From: Zoroaster sp. YZ-2022
Taxonomy: Eukaryota; Echinodermata; Asteroidea; Forcipulatida; Zoroasteridae
Reading direction: 5' to 3'
Length of the DNA stretch: 64,000 nt
NCBI GenBank assembly: GCA_029582265.1
Contig: CM055828.1
Coordinates: 1,595,402 to 1,659,401, forward strand
Under the pieces are notes generated by a model that saw only the letters and a program-made list of their open reading frames with translations, was not told the DNA's origin and made no database searches. Shown piece after piece: positions 44,835 to 57,900 of this stretch (positions within the stretch are counted from its first letter, which is position 1; the number at the start of each line of letters is the position of its first letter). Position numbers and translations under genes: made by a program.

Positions 44835-44975
44835 TAATTAACTCTCCTACTATAGCTGAACTTTAGTGGCAAGCAAATAATTATACTTTTGTGACAGTGT
44901 TTGACTTTTCAGTGCACTAAATATACCTTGGCAAGTATATCAACATTTTGACGCTTGCAGTCATAGAAGGGTTCA
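44835..44975. mobile_element. Partial copy of the 9925-10203 element
   Basis: Shares CTCCTACTATAGCTGAACTT and ATATACCTTGGCAAGTATAT with the first copy and ends in a degenerate CATAGAAGGGTT. Confidence 0.5.
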
Positions 44976-45274
44976 TTTTGTTTAGTTTTGAGAAAATTAC
45001 TAACATAAAGAAGAGGGTATTTTGAAGAGTTTATAAAAAGCTGTTTATAATTTTTTTTTATAAACTTTTGAATTTAAGTTATTAAAAAGTGTTGTCAATC
45101 AATCTTTTGGTGCTCATGATTGGTGTGCAGTTTGTTTCTTCCCGTTTTTGGCAGTGTAGCATTTATTTTCCTTAAATTATTGTCCTCTGAAGTATTGGTA
45201 TTCAGTAATTATAATTTGTTTATCCATTTTGTGTTAACATTACATATAAATAATTGCATGTACAGTATCAGGGG

Positions 45275-46262
45275 TACAGCCTTTGTGTATGGGGGACAGG
45301 GTACTGCCTTTGTGTATGGGGGACAGGGGTACTGCCTTTGTGTATTGGGGACAGGGGTACTGCCTTTGTGTATTGGGGACGGGCACAGCTTTTGTGTATT
45401 GGGGACAGGGGAACAGCTTTTGTGTATTGGGGACAGGAGTACTGCCTTTGTGTATGGGGGCAGGGGTACAGCCTTTGTGTATGGGGGACAGGGGTACTGC
45501 CTTTGTGTATGGGGGACAGGGGTACTGCCTTTGTGTATGGGGGACAGGGACACAGCCTTTGTGTATTGGGACAGGGGCACAGCCTTTGTGTATTGGGACA
45601 GGGGCACAGCCTTTGTGTATTGGGAACAGGGGCACAGCTTTTGTGCGTGGGGTACAGGGGTACAACCTTTGTGCGTGGGGGCAGGGGCACAGCCTTTGTG
45701 CGTGGGGGACAGGGACACAGCCTTTGTGCGTGGGGGACAGGGACACAGCCTTTGTGCGTGGGGGACAGGGGCACAGCCTTTGTGCGTGGGGGACAGGGAC
45801 ACAGCCTTTGTGCGTGGGGGCAGGGGCACAGCCTTTGTGCGTGGGGGACAGGGGCACAGCCTTTGTACGTGGGGGACAGGGGCACAGCCTTTGTGCGTGG
45901 GGGACAGGGGCACAGCCTTTGTGCGTGGAGGACAGGGGCACAGCCTTTGTACGTGGGGGACAGGGGTACAGCCTTTGTGCGTGGGGGACAGGGGCACAGC
46001 CTTTGTGCGTGGGGGACAGGGGTACAGCCTTTGTGCGTGGGGGCAGGGGCACAGCCTTTGTGCGTGGGGGCAGGGGCACAGCCTTTGTGCGTGGGGGACA
46101 GGGGCACAGCCTTTGTGCGTGGGGGCAGGGGCACAGCCTTTGTACGTGGGGGACAGGGGTACAGCCTTTGTGCGTGGGGGCAGGGGCACAGCCTTTGTGC
46201 GTGGGGGACAGGGGCACAGCCTTTGTGTATGAGGGCCACAACCTTTGTGTATGGGGCACTGT
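45275..46262 (+). repeat. 28-bp G-rich minisatellite (about 36 copies)
   Basis: The unit is of the type GGGGGACAGGGGCACAGCC then TTTGTGCGT, with GTGTAT variants at the left and GTGCGT variants at the right. The unit lacks stops in nearly all frames, so five overlapping long open frames (336-376 codons) appear on both strands. Their products are pure repeats and none has a gene-like start or exon context. A nearby 45120 start is not supported either. Confidence 0.93.
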
Positions 46263-46487
46263 GAGCGAATGGGAAATGACACTGAAGACTGAAGATGTTA
46301 TGACTGATAGAGATAAGCGACAGATACACACTTACCTCAGTCAAGATGTTATATTTTCCGTGAATCTACCTCTTAGATGGCAGAACTTGGTAATTCACCA
46401 TACCATCCTGTAAATCAAATGTACAAATTAACAAATAGGATAAGCATGTTTATGATAATTGTTACTATCTGATCAAGTGCTTGGCTT

Positions 46488-46585
46488 CAGTGGCGTAACT
46501 ATAGGGTCCAATTTTCAGGGGGAACCGGGGGGGGGGACGTGCACCCCCGTGGTGCCCCCCCCCTACCCCCATAGTTACGCCACTG
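46488..46585. mobile_element. hAT-type MITE, 98 bp, with 8-bp target duplication
   Basis: Terminal repeats CAGTGGCGTAACTAT and ATAGTTACGCCACTG are flanked by CTTGGCTT on both sides (46480-46487 and 46586-46593). An 8-bp target duplication with CAGTGGCG termini is characteristic of hAT elements. The interior is G/C homopolymer-rich. Confidence 0.88.
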
Positions 46586-46780
46586 CTTGGCTTTTATGCA
46601 GGTAGTGTGACCAAATTTTAGTGTTTTAGTGTTGGGGAATTATGGCCATAACTAGAATGGTGTATTAGTGGATCTTTGGGTAATTTTGTCCTCTCAGAAT
46701 TTTAAGCATAATTCAAACATTAACATCAATTATTCAAAAATATATTGTGATAAATCCCTTATGTGGGGTATTATTTTCAG

Positions 46781-46855
46781 TCACCGAGTTAATCTAAAAC
46801 AAGCACTCCGATTCTATGTCCTGTTGATTGTGCTGATACTGCCCCTTTAAGCATT
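46781..46855. mobile_element. Fragment of the 15495/32753 MITE family
   Basis: Contains AAGCACTCCGATTCTATGTC and GATACTGCCCCTTTAAG, matching one end of the family. Confidence 0.5.
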
Positions 46856-47207
46856 TAAAGCCGTTACACACTATTGGTAATGTTCAGTGTCAAAAATGCT
46901 TTGAAAAGTATCCTCACTTTCTTGAATCAAGATCAAACCAACCTGTGAAAGTTTCAGTAAAACATGAAAATAAAGAGTGGGATTCAATGCCTCCAATGCC
47001 TCTCCACCTATCATCTATATACCACTGAGAATCAATGCATATGAGATTAATTTCTATATGAGATTAATTTCTACAGGAGATTAATTTTCTATAAAAGATA
47101 ATTTGCTGCAAGAGAACATTATTGATTTTCGCCCCAAAAGTGTTGACAGATACTAGATATTAACATTAATTAATGTCGATCTCATTGCCTCAAAGTACTC
47201 AGACTAG

Positions 47208-47590
47208 ACATGCTCAGGACTATCTAGGATGGCTCAGGACTATCTAGGATGGCTCAGGACTATCTAGGATGGCTCAGGACTATCTAGGATGGCTCAGGAC
47301 TATCTAGGATGGCTCATGACTATCTAGGATGGCTCAGGACTATCTAGGATGGCTCATGACTATCTAGGATGGCTCATGACTATCTAGGATGGCTCATGAC
47401 TATCTAGGATGGCTCAGGACTATCTAGGATGGCTCATGACTATCTAGGATGGCTCATGACTATCTAGGATGGCTCATGACTATCTAGGATGGCTCAGGAC
47501 TATCTAGGATGGCTCAGGACTATCTAGGATGGCTCAGGACTATCTAGGATGGCTCAGGACTATCTAGGATGGCTCAGGACATGCAAAACT
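47208..47590 (+). repeat. 20-bp minisatellite (about 19 copies)
   Basis: The unit GGCTCAGGACTATCTAGGAT alternates with a GGCTCATGAC variant. There is no length variation within the block. Confidence 0.95.
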
Positions 47591-48922
47591 AGGGAATAAC
47601 TTTTGATGTTTCTTAAAAACAATAGCATTTCAGACCAGCGGCATTTTTAAATCAGGGAACCAAAATGAGAGGCCTAATACAAAAATAACGTAAAACAAAA
47701 AGGGTGTTTATGATGTACCGGTAACTTTCTTCGGTTTTATCATTATGGTGGCAATTAAAAAAGGAAACAAATGAAAATTTTCTGAAAATAAACATCGTTC
47801 TTCCTAGCGTGTAGCAGAGGAAGGAACCTCCATGCAAGAGCTTACTATGTATAGTACTACAATTAGCCCCATTATTGTCTTAAACATGTCTAGACCATTG
47901 GCCATAGCTTCCATTGTCTATAGTGACCGACTGTAAAGTGTTTTTGATATATACTAGTATCAAAACTTACATTAAAATTGGTTTGCAAGTTTTCACTTCT
48001 TTACTCGTTTGTAGGTTGGAAGATTGCACAATTAAAGCAGTTTAAAATACTACAACAACGGTCGCAGTGTAGTCCGCCATGTTCAATGTTGAAAATTTCC
48101 CAGCGTGCATGTGTGTTGTGTGCATGCACGATGCATCAAATCACAACACGTGCAGCATGTACAATTCAAAAAAATAATTAAATATTTGAGACCGCGCCAT
48201 TAATTATGAAAATTGCAGTGTTTTGAAATGTTCCCGGTACCGAACCTGTTAAGGAAAATGGAGCTATAGACGTTTTCTACCAAATGAACTATAATTCAAA
48301 ATAATGTACATGTACATTCTAAACATGAGACCTAATTAGGTCAGAAGAGTTGCAAACGCGACTGTTGTCCCTGAATAATTACATCATTGGCGGCGACCTC
48401 GGGGATGCGGTAATGTCAACGCCCCCCCCCCCCCGCACATGTTACTTTTGTCCTTTTTTATATTAGTATATTAAGACCTATTTGTCTAAATATCGGTAGG
48501 GGTCGGTGTTAGGCGTGTGAAGGTCCGGGTGCCACTGCCCCCCCCCCCCCCCCCAGCCAGCCAACCCATGAAATTGTTTCCACTGAACCACAGGTAGGAT
48601 CAATCCCCAACATGACTTCCTAGAAAAAAAACACTGCATTAAACTAATAATTAATCTGGAATTTCCCAAATCATCGACATAATGTAAACACTGTAAAATG
48701 ACGTCATTAACATTGATACTGCGCGCAAGGAAAGGACATAGAACAGCCCGCACCTAATTGTTACCAGCAAACCAACTTGTTTTTTACCAGTGATGTGTTT
48801 TTACCAGTGATGTGTTTTTACCGGTGACTTTGTCCATTTCAATCAGTGTCGTTCTACACTCCGAAGTGCTTTCACTGATTTTAAGTTTCATCTGGAATAA
48901 GCCAACACGTCTCGCCTTCAAA

Positions 48923-51900
48923 ATGGCACGTCACCATCTGACAGAAATGACTGTGGTTGTTACATTAATATTGTCTGCGCCAGACGTCTTGCTGGCTACA
49001 TATATGACATCCACGACCTCTTCGGAAGAATTGTTATCTACTACAGGTATGAACCTTCTCTAAATATTTGTGTTGCCTTTCAATAAACTTCTGTTTCACA
49101 TATAGCCTACTTTCATACAAATGCACACGTTAAACCACTTTGGATTGGACGGAAGGAAATTTAAGTACTGGGAAAGTCTTTGAATTTTGAACAATGTTTA
49201 AGAAATAATAGGCCTATTAAAAAAAAGTATTCGCTTTTGTATTTATTGCAAATAGATTGTATAGGGTGAATTAGGAGTTTCAATAATTATAGAGTATCAT
49301 TTAAAGTTTAGTATAAGTCCAATTATTTCAACGTATAAAATACATGGAACACGTGTTATTATCGGTTTCTTGTGATGGTCGCTATTACCATAATGGTAGT
49401 TTTATCAAGGCTATTAATAATAACTAATATTATAATAATAACTAGCACGATCATTTAAGTATTTCTAAATCACAACGCTTACAGTGAAATAAATACATAA
49501 CACAAAAAATAACAGAACTGTGCAGCCAAACCAGGGGTGTCAATGTCGCACCAGTGGAGTTATAGACATAATTATGCATTCGTATGAAGAATGGTTACAG
49601 ACACCTAAAGATCTCAGAATATTACATTCTCTGTATTAGAATGGCCCATGAATCTGTTCAAAACGATACTCATTGGTATCCAGACCATAATATCTTTTAA
49701 TTGGAAATGTGAAAGTTCCCCACAACGACAACGTTTTTATTTTTATTTATTTATTTTGTTTTTGTAGGCCTATTTTTTTTATTTTTTTTATTTTATTTAT
49801 TTTTTTCTCTCAGAGGCCAAGACCTACAGCCTTTCCCCCCTATCTGAATCTGATCCCCGATGGTCTATGGCTTAAGGTTGTATAAATAGAGGAAGGAACA
49901 CATTCCTTTTCTCCATAGTTGGAGGAAAACATAATGTACATAGTACACAGGACTGTTTCATATTGAAACATTATATCGGGATATAAAATTACTGATCGTC
50001 GTGTTCGGCTCGATCATTGAGTAAATGATGAAGAATCGTTTTAAACCATAAAACATCACAGGTCTGTGTGAATGCTATAAACTTGTTATTAAATGGGTCT
50101 TTGCGAATCTATAGTGTATTATTGATTACTTAATGATTAGTCAAACTGAATATAGAAACATTTATTACAGGAAAATCACATGTAAAATATAACTGTTTGC
50201 TTCACTTTAAAGCACTTATGTTTACATTGCATTACCACTTGAGCTTCAGTTATTTGCATTGTCCATCATTATAATTTTCACCTTGATTATACAAAATTGT
50301 AAATGGTCTTCAGCTCAACCATAGTCTGGTTCGAAAGCAATAAAACATGCAGTCATACTTCGTTCATCATATTGAAAACGTCTGCTTGCAATTTTATTTT
50401 ACTAAACGAATCTGAGAGAATATTGTTTTGTTCTTAAAGAGGAAGTTGGGAAACTAATCATTGTATTTGAAAAAATGAAACTAGAATCATCTTTTTGTTC
50501 CTACATGCATCATCAATTCATCATATCATCAGGCGACAAGCGCAACCTACTTCTGTCAGCATTTTTTGTGTGCAGTCCAGAATTGCTGCATGGCCCGCAT
50601 CTTTTAAGCCAAAAAAAGGTCTCCGGTTTCTGGTCATAGGTTGGCTTCAAAATCGGTGCACTTTTTAATTTTTTTCCCCTGCCAACCAGTGAAATACGTG
50701 ATACATGTACATGTATACGAATTGGAACCAGACCAAATTTCCCATACACAAAGTATGGTGGCTAAGAGAGGCCTCACAAATCGGGCAAACGTTTATACCC
50801 CGATGTGAAAAGGTCGTTTAAAACACAGCACGGCAGAAATTCAATCGATCCAGCAATTTTGGCTGCAATTGTACATTGTTTCATAGCAAAAAATAATAAT
50901 TAAAATGCCTCGCGCAGGTCTGAGGCGATGCGCGCGGAGACTAGAAACAGGAAACCCTTTTTTGCCTTAAAAGATATTTTACAAAGATTTTAGTATAATA
51001 AATTCCCCGACGTTTTCTAACAGCTTTGATGTATAGTTGTTAAGACACTCGCCTCTCATGTGAATTTCAACAGTTCATAATTATTATTTTTTATTATTAC
51101 TTTTTTGTATTATAATTACAAAATTAATTCAGAAGCGAAGCCTTCTGAATTCATTTTTATAATAGAATATGGGTGAGTCTACAATGGCATTCTATACTGC
51201 ACAAACAAATATCGCAGTATGTACACTACAGTTATCAGTTTGATTGATTACCTACATGCAGTGAACGCAATGCAATTTGTTCACACTGTGCCAGTTCTCA
51301 AAACATAAAAATGTGCCAGCATATTTCCATGCAAACCTTGTATTACTGAGCCTCGTACTCTCGTGGATTCTGTAAAGGAGATGAATAAAAGACTAGCGAT
51401 ACTTGTTAATTGATTTGAACTCTGACCCAGTGACCCTTGTCCTTTCTAGTAGATCATTACCAAGCGCCACGCCCAATTCATTGTTAAGTTGTTTCTATGT
51501 GTTTTCCTTGTGTTTACATTTCGAAACCGAAGTTAGAAATTAACGCTATATTAATATAGGGGCGTACATATATTTCTTGCTCTTGGATGATTACAAACTT
51601 TAATTTCTATGGATTAATTGTATTAAATCCCGGTTTCTGGTCTCCGCGCGCGTCGCCTGTTCATTTCTCCATAAAATTCCAGCACATCGTAACCAATTTG
51701 TATCCCAAATGTGATTAAGTAATTTGTTTCCTTTTCATAGAAAACCATCCTGAAATCAATTTTATGAAGAACTTCGTAAAATGTATGTCACGTATGTCAC
51801 TTTTATCGTGAAAGCTTCACTTCCAGTTAACCGCCCCAACCACAAAAGTTTTGTCGTTTTCTGAAAACTTAGGGCTTACGTGACAACAAATTCTACATCA

Positions 51901-54900
51901 TTTTATTTAGTTAAAGGTAACATAATGCTTGAACTATCAACATCAAAGTTGGGAGCGACCACATGAGTCAATTATTGTGTGAGTCATTGTACAAATATTG
52001 AGTATTAAGTTGGGGGTATTTACGACATGGACACTCGTTGTCCTTACATAAAAACCAAAACTTCTAAGCATTGACAAATATAGGCTGAACAATCTTCTTG
52101 AAATCTTCGACTTTGACTGTCCTAAATCCCCTCCCATGTCGTTGTTGGGTTTGTCTGAAATTCCAGTCTCAAACGTCGGAAGTACAAAGGTCAAAATTTT
52201 TGGGTTTGTTGTGCCATGGATGATGAATTAATAGTAGTTAAGTCACTCTGGCTATACTCTATGCCAACAGAAGCTGAAGTGTTCATTCTGCAAATAGTAT
52301 CAAACGTTGCGTTTTCTCAAGTACCGCAAACCTTTAAAATGTATTGGCCCTGGTTTTTTCTCGATATTTTACCGGCAATTTCTGACTTTTTCTTTTTCAT
52401 CCGGAATATTTTACTCCAGGAAAGGACAACGAAATGCTTAAAAATTACAAATTTCTCTTAATAATCATATAAGCATGGCTTTAGGCCTACATGCTATGAT
52501 CCCGAAATAAATTATTGCAGCTCCTGTCATAAATTCGGCTGAATACGAGCTAGAGATTCCAAAATCTTATAATATCTCACTTCGGAATACGAGCTAGAGC
52601 TTCCAAAATCTTATAGTATCTCACTTCAGAATACGAGCTAGAGATTCCAAAATCTTATAGTATCTCACTTCAAAGTATTTGTTTTCCTTTTTTGTTCTGA
52701 TGAAGCAATTTTCAGAAATTGCCAGTAAAATAACAAAGGCGGGCGAAACTTAAATACCCTATTTAATGCTAACGGGTTGGTTATTGACAATACTATCCCA
52801 ATAAATTGGGAGACTGAGATAACCTACTTTTATCCTGATTGGAACATATCTTCTAATGAGTATATTAATTAGCTCTGATCGGCAAAACCTTTTGTGACGA
52901 CACCTTTTGTGACGACACCTTCTGCTTAATATGAGACACCACAATATGTGCCATCGATCCCTGTTAAAAAAAGAAACTGACATTGTTCTTTTCAACTATT
53001 TTTTCAAAAACAATTAATTGTTATGAATTCAGTTAAATATTTTATTTCACTTATTCAAACAGAAATATTTGGGAACCCTACAGTAGAACAGTCTGACAAC
53101 CCGACCAACTCCCCCAACACCACAATGACACCATGGCTAATCTCAACAACTCCAACAAGAATGTCTGAGAACTCCACAACAGAACAACCGGACGATTCAA
53201 CCATCTTTCCCGACACCACATCGACACCCTCGTTCAACTCGACAACGCCGGCACAACCGTTCCAGAACTCCACAACAGAACTGCCGGGCAATTCAACCAT
53301 CTTTCCCGACACCACATCGACACCCTCGTTCAACTCGACAACGCCGGCACAACCGTTCCAGAACTCCACAACAGAACTGCCGGGCAATTCAACCATCTTT
53401 CCCGACACCACATCGACACCCTCGTTCAACTCGACAACGCCGGCACAACCGTTCCAGAACTCCACAACAGAACAGCCGGGCGATTCAACCATCTTTCCCG
53501 ACACCACATCGACACCCTCGTTCAACTCGACAACGCCGGCACAACCGTTCCAGAACTCCACAACAGAACAGCCGGGCGATTCAACCATCTTTCCCGACAC
53601 CACATCGACACCCTCGTTCAACTCGACAACGCCGGCACAACCGTTCCAGAACTCCACAACAGAACAGCCGGGCGATTCAACCATCTTTCCCGACACCACA
53701 GCGACACCCTCGTTCAACTCGACAACGCCGACACAGCCGTTCCAGAACTCCACAACAGAACAGCCGGGCGATTCAACCATCTTTCCCGACACCACAGCGA
53801 CACCCTCGTTCAACTCGACAACGCCGACACAACCGTTCCAGAACTCCACAACAGAACAGCCGGGCGATTCAACCATCTTTCCCGACACCACATCGACACC
53901 CTCGTTCAACTCGACAACGCCGACACAACCGTTCCAGAACTCCACAACAGAACAGCCGGGCGATTCAACCATCTTTCCCGACACCACATCGACACCCTCG
54001 TTCAACTCGACAACGCCGACACAACCGTTCCAGAACTCCACAACAGAACAGCCGGGCGATTCAACCATCTTTCCCGACACCACATCGACACCCTCGTTCA
54101 ACTCGACAACGCCGACACAACCGTTCCAGAACTCCACAACAGAACAGCCGGGCGATTCAACCATCTTTCCCGACACCACAGCGACACCCTCGTTCAACTC
54201 GACAACGCCGACACAATCGTTCCAGAACTCCACAACAGAACAGCCGGGCGATTCAACCATCTTTCCCGACACCACAGTGACACTATCGTTTAACTCCACA
54301 ACACCGACACAACCGTTTACAACAGAACAACCGGTTAATGGGACTTCGTTCACTGAGGAAACAACAGAAACGTCCACAACTACAGTGCAGGAAAGTAGTG
54401 TAACACCAGAATATCCCAATTACTCGACCACATCGTCACCGATGACTACACAACAAACTCAACAACCTAATGTACCTAAAGATGAACGACCAATTCTAAC
54501 AGGTAAAAATACTTTCAACCGCAAACAATATAATGCTGCCGGTGAAAAAAGGGGGAAGTCTACTGTTAAAAAAAGTATACCAAGATAACAAATGAAATTA
54601 CAAACAAACTAAATAAAAAATAAATAAATAACTGTTTAAGAATTAATTAATGTTTTTATGGACCAGGTGATCCAATGAAAATTATCAGTGTTGAGGTAGC
54701 GATTTCTGAGAATTCGACTGCCTGTCGACCGAATGTGGGTCAGACTTCGTCGGAAGTGGAACCGTGTTCGGATTTGAAGATTAAATTCAAGGCCGAAGTA
54801 AGTATTCAAACGATTGTTATTAGTTCGAGCTATGTACTTTTGTCTCTTTATTTCTCTAAATCCTTTCAAAATATTGAGCAGTAGAATTTACTGACAACCG

Positions 54901-57900
54901 GTTAAGTCTGCTTGTGTTTACATATTGCATGTATTTATGAGATTGAACTTGTTTAATTCGCTGTCCAGAAATCATATTTTTAAAGGTTTTTGTGAACATC
55001 TCATCTGAAGGTTTTTACTCTATACAAGATCTGCTTCTTAGAGACCTCCATCTACATTTATCTTATTTTCATGAAGCCTAGTATTATTTAGTATTTTCTG
55101 TTGAGATAAATCTGTATTATTTATTTGAATACATTTATCTATGAACATGTACATAATGTGGAAGAATATAAGAAGTGAACTGAATTGAATTTAATGTTTT
55201 GTCGAGACCCACCATCGTTCGGGTTGAATAATGGCCAATTACGTTATAAAATAATAGTCATGACTTGTTTTCTACTTCCCAGCCACGCCGTATCTAAGGT
55301 ACCATTTAATATCTTTTAATATTATTTCAATGACAGGTTAAGGTCCTTTACTGCAGCATCAAGGGCTTGTTACGAGTTGAAGCACTTAAACTGAGGTTAG
55401 GGGAAAATACATTATGAGTTTTCATCCAAAAGTTCATGTTAATAATACATAGGCCTGTTATTTTTTATGGCTAAAATATGTATGGTTTATACGTGCAGTT
55501 TTTGATGCATGTCAATGAAAATCATAATCCCAGTATGCTAATTTTAAGTATGCTATTTAAATTATAATTGAAGCGTAGACATTTTTTCATTGATTGTATC
55601 ATTTGAAAAATTAATCACTTAATGGCCTAGATTAATTTTAACTTGCGATCTTTTTTAATGGGATAAATTTGACTAGAAAACGTACCATAAAGCAGAAATG
55701 TTCCTGTCGTTTGTTATCTTCGCATAACGGGAATAATGTACCCATCAGTCATGAAGGTAACAATAAATCCTTGAGTAAATATGCGACAAGAGTATGTAAA
55801 CAGGCAATACATAATGCATAGCCTATGAACTATAGATGTAATCAATGAATATAAAAACAAGAACAATTTTAACATTTGGATTATTCTTTGAAAAGGTCAA
55901 TTGAAGATTAGGCATGCTTTTGACATGATTCCGACATGATTCCGAAGCTTAATAATACAAATGAGTATTACGCACGTGTTTTGAATATACAGAGGTTTTA
56001 TATTATCATTTTTATCCGACAATTTAAAAAAAACCAGTTATGTTACTACGGTGCTCTTATCGTTATACAGCCTATTATAAACTTCTGTATTTGTATCTGT
56101 TGGAAATTAAATAGTATTACTTTTAACGATTTATCCTATTAAAATGAAATATGTTTTACAATAAATAGGAAAGGCAGTGTGATTGTCCAGCACAATGCAG
56201 TGTACAACTACAATAACATGAATCCGGAAGAGCAAAGCCTGACGGGACAACAGGTTTTTGACCGGACTGTGGGACCGGCGGTTGACGGCGGAAATCTAGG
56301 CAACTTAACAATAGTGGACTGTATGGATTGTGCAAGTCCTAATGGTTAGTTTAGTTAGTTTCTCTGCCAATCATTCTGTGGTTTTTATGTTGGGGAAAAA
56401 CAAGTTAACTTGTCTAATTGAATATTTATTATGTTAAAGTCTGTTTGCCCATCTTCTAATGTAAAATGGCAGTTCAAAGGCACACGTCGTATATTGTACA
56501 TTCATGACATTATGTACATTCATCGTGCTTGAGAAGCAACAAATATATACTACTCAAAACAATTTAGGGAACACCGGAATAATCTCAGTTAAAGCAAGAT
56601 CATTTATTTCAGATAAACACAATGTTTCACAGAACTGATGACAAACAACTGCACAATGAAACAGATGATAAAGGATGCATGTAGTGATTACACATTTCAT
56701 GACATGACTACTGAAAGAGAGAGGGGGTTGCAAATGAAAATCCCGGTTCATGGAACATTTCAAACCTATTTGATGTTTAAAAAACCGGTGTTCCCTAAAT
56801 TGTTTTGAGTAGTATATGTAGATACCAACCTTTAAAGGTTTACATTTTGTGAATATATCTGCAAAATGATAAAGTTTCATAATTGGTTTTTGTGTTTCAT
56901 CATTCTGGGGTGTCTATTTCAGCAGTGAGTACACTGAAGATAAAATAACTATATGTCACCACTAATGACATCACTATGACATCACTATGACATCACTATG
57001 ACATCACTATGTCACCACTAATGACATCAAGTATAATTACCAAACGGGTGAGGCTTTATAAGGCCATATAGCACTGGCAAAACGTCACTGACATAGGGCC
57101 TCTGTAGGCTATATAGCTACGGTAATGTGCACACATAAATTGTGAGTATCACGAAAATTCTACATTAATCAGTCTGTAAAAGTTATACATTTCTCACAAA
57201 GGCAAAATAACCACGTGAAACGATAATGATAATGATTTTCAAAGAAACGCGCTATATTCATGTTAGAAACACAAATAATTTAGTATAATTTTGAAAGCTT
57301 GTGCGCCTAATACCTTTATGAATGTTTTAACCCTAACCCTATTCAGTTTTGGTAAATATTTGTCTGAAAAATTGAATTAACACTCATCATGTTTCAGTAA
57401 TGTTAAATCTCGGTTATCCATCCTCATTAATTATGCAAGCTCTCATTTAAATTTTCAAAAATTTAATGTTAGTATTAATATGAATGATTTTAATTTGCAG
57501 ATATATCAAACTTCTGCTCCTTGATACAAGATGGTTTTGCCACCTGTCAGAACACCTTTCTGAAGCCACAGTGTGTAGACGGTTACGTCATATGCCGATC
57601 ACCATGTAAAGGCGCACCAGACTACTGTAATGATAACGGAGTTTGTAGCCAGGCAGAGAATGTGGATCCAGTCTGTCTGTGTCTGGACACTGCGGAGGCG
57701 TGGTATACCGGGGACAGATGCCATATTTACATCAACAAAATCTGGCTGATAGTTGGAGTTTGTTTTGGATTAGTTTTAATCATAATCGTGATTTTGGTTG
57801 TAGTGTGGCTCTGTTGTAGGCGATCAAAATCCAGGTTCGAGACAGATATTTACAAATTTTAAGCATACTTAAAGATTTATTAAGTTGAAAATAAACTTTT

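Larger units (their letters stand above)
38037..48922. other. Intergenic region between TMEM237 and the mucin gene
   Basis: It contains the TMEM237 3' untranslated region, three large tandem arrays (40140-44285, 45275-46262, 47208-47590), a hAT-type MITE and element fragments. Between about 47640 and 48920 nothing is recognised apart from C-runs near 48420 and 48540. No gene is supported. Confidence 0.6.

Noticed and set aside
45120..46413. Five long repeat ORFs (336-376 codons) as candidate secreted repeat proteins
   Set aside because: The 28-bp unit is open in nearly every frame, so frame length carries no information. No signal peptide or splice structure supports any of them.
53055..54419. 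454-codon minus-strand frame opposite the mucin repeats
   Set aside because: It is the antisense of the 96-bp coding repeat. The plus frame has splice junctions, a signal peptide and a membrane segment in phase.
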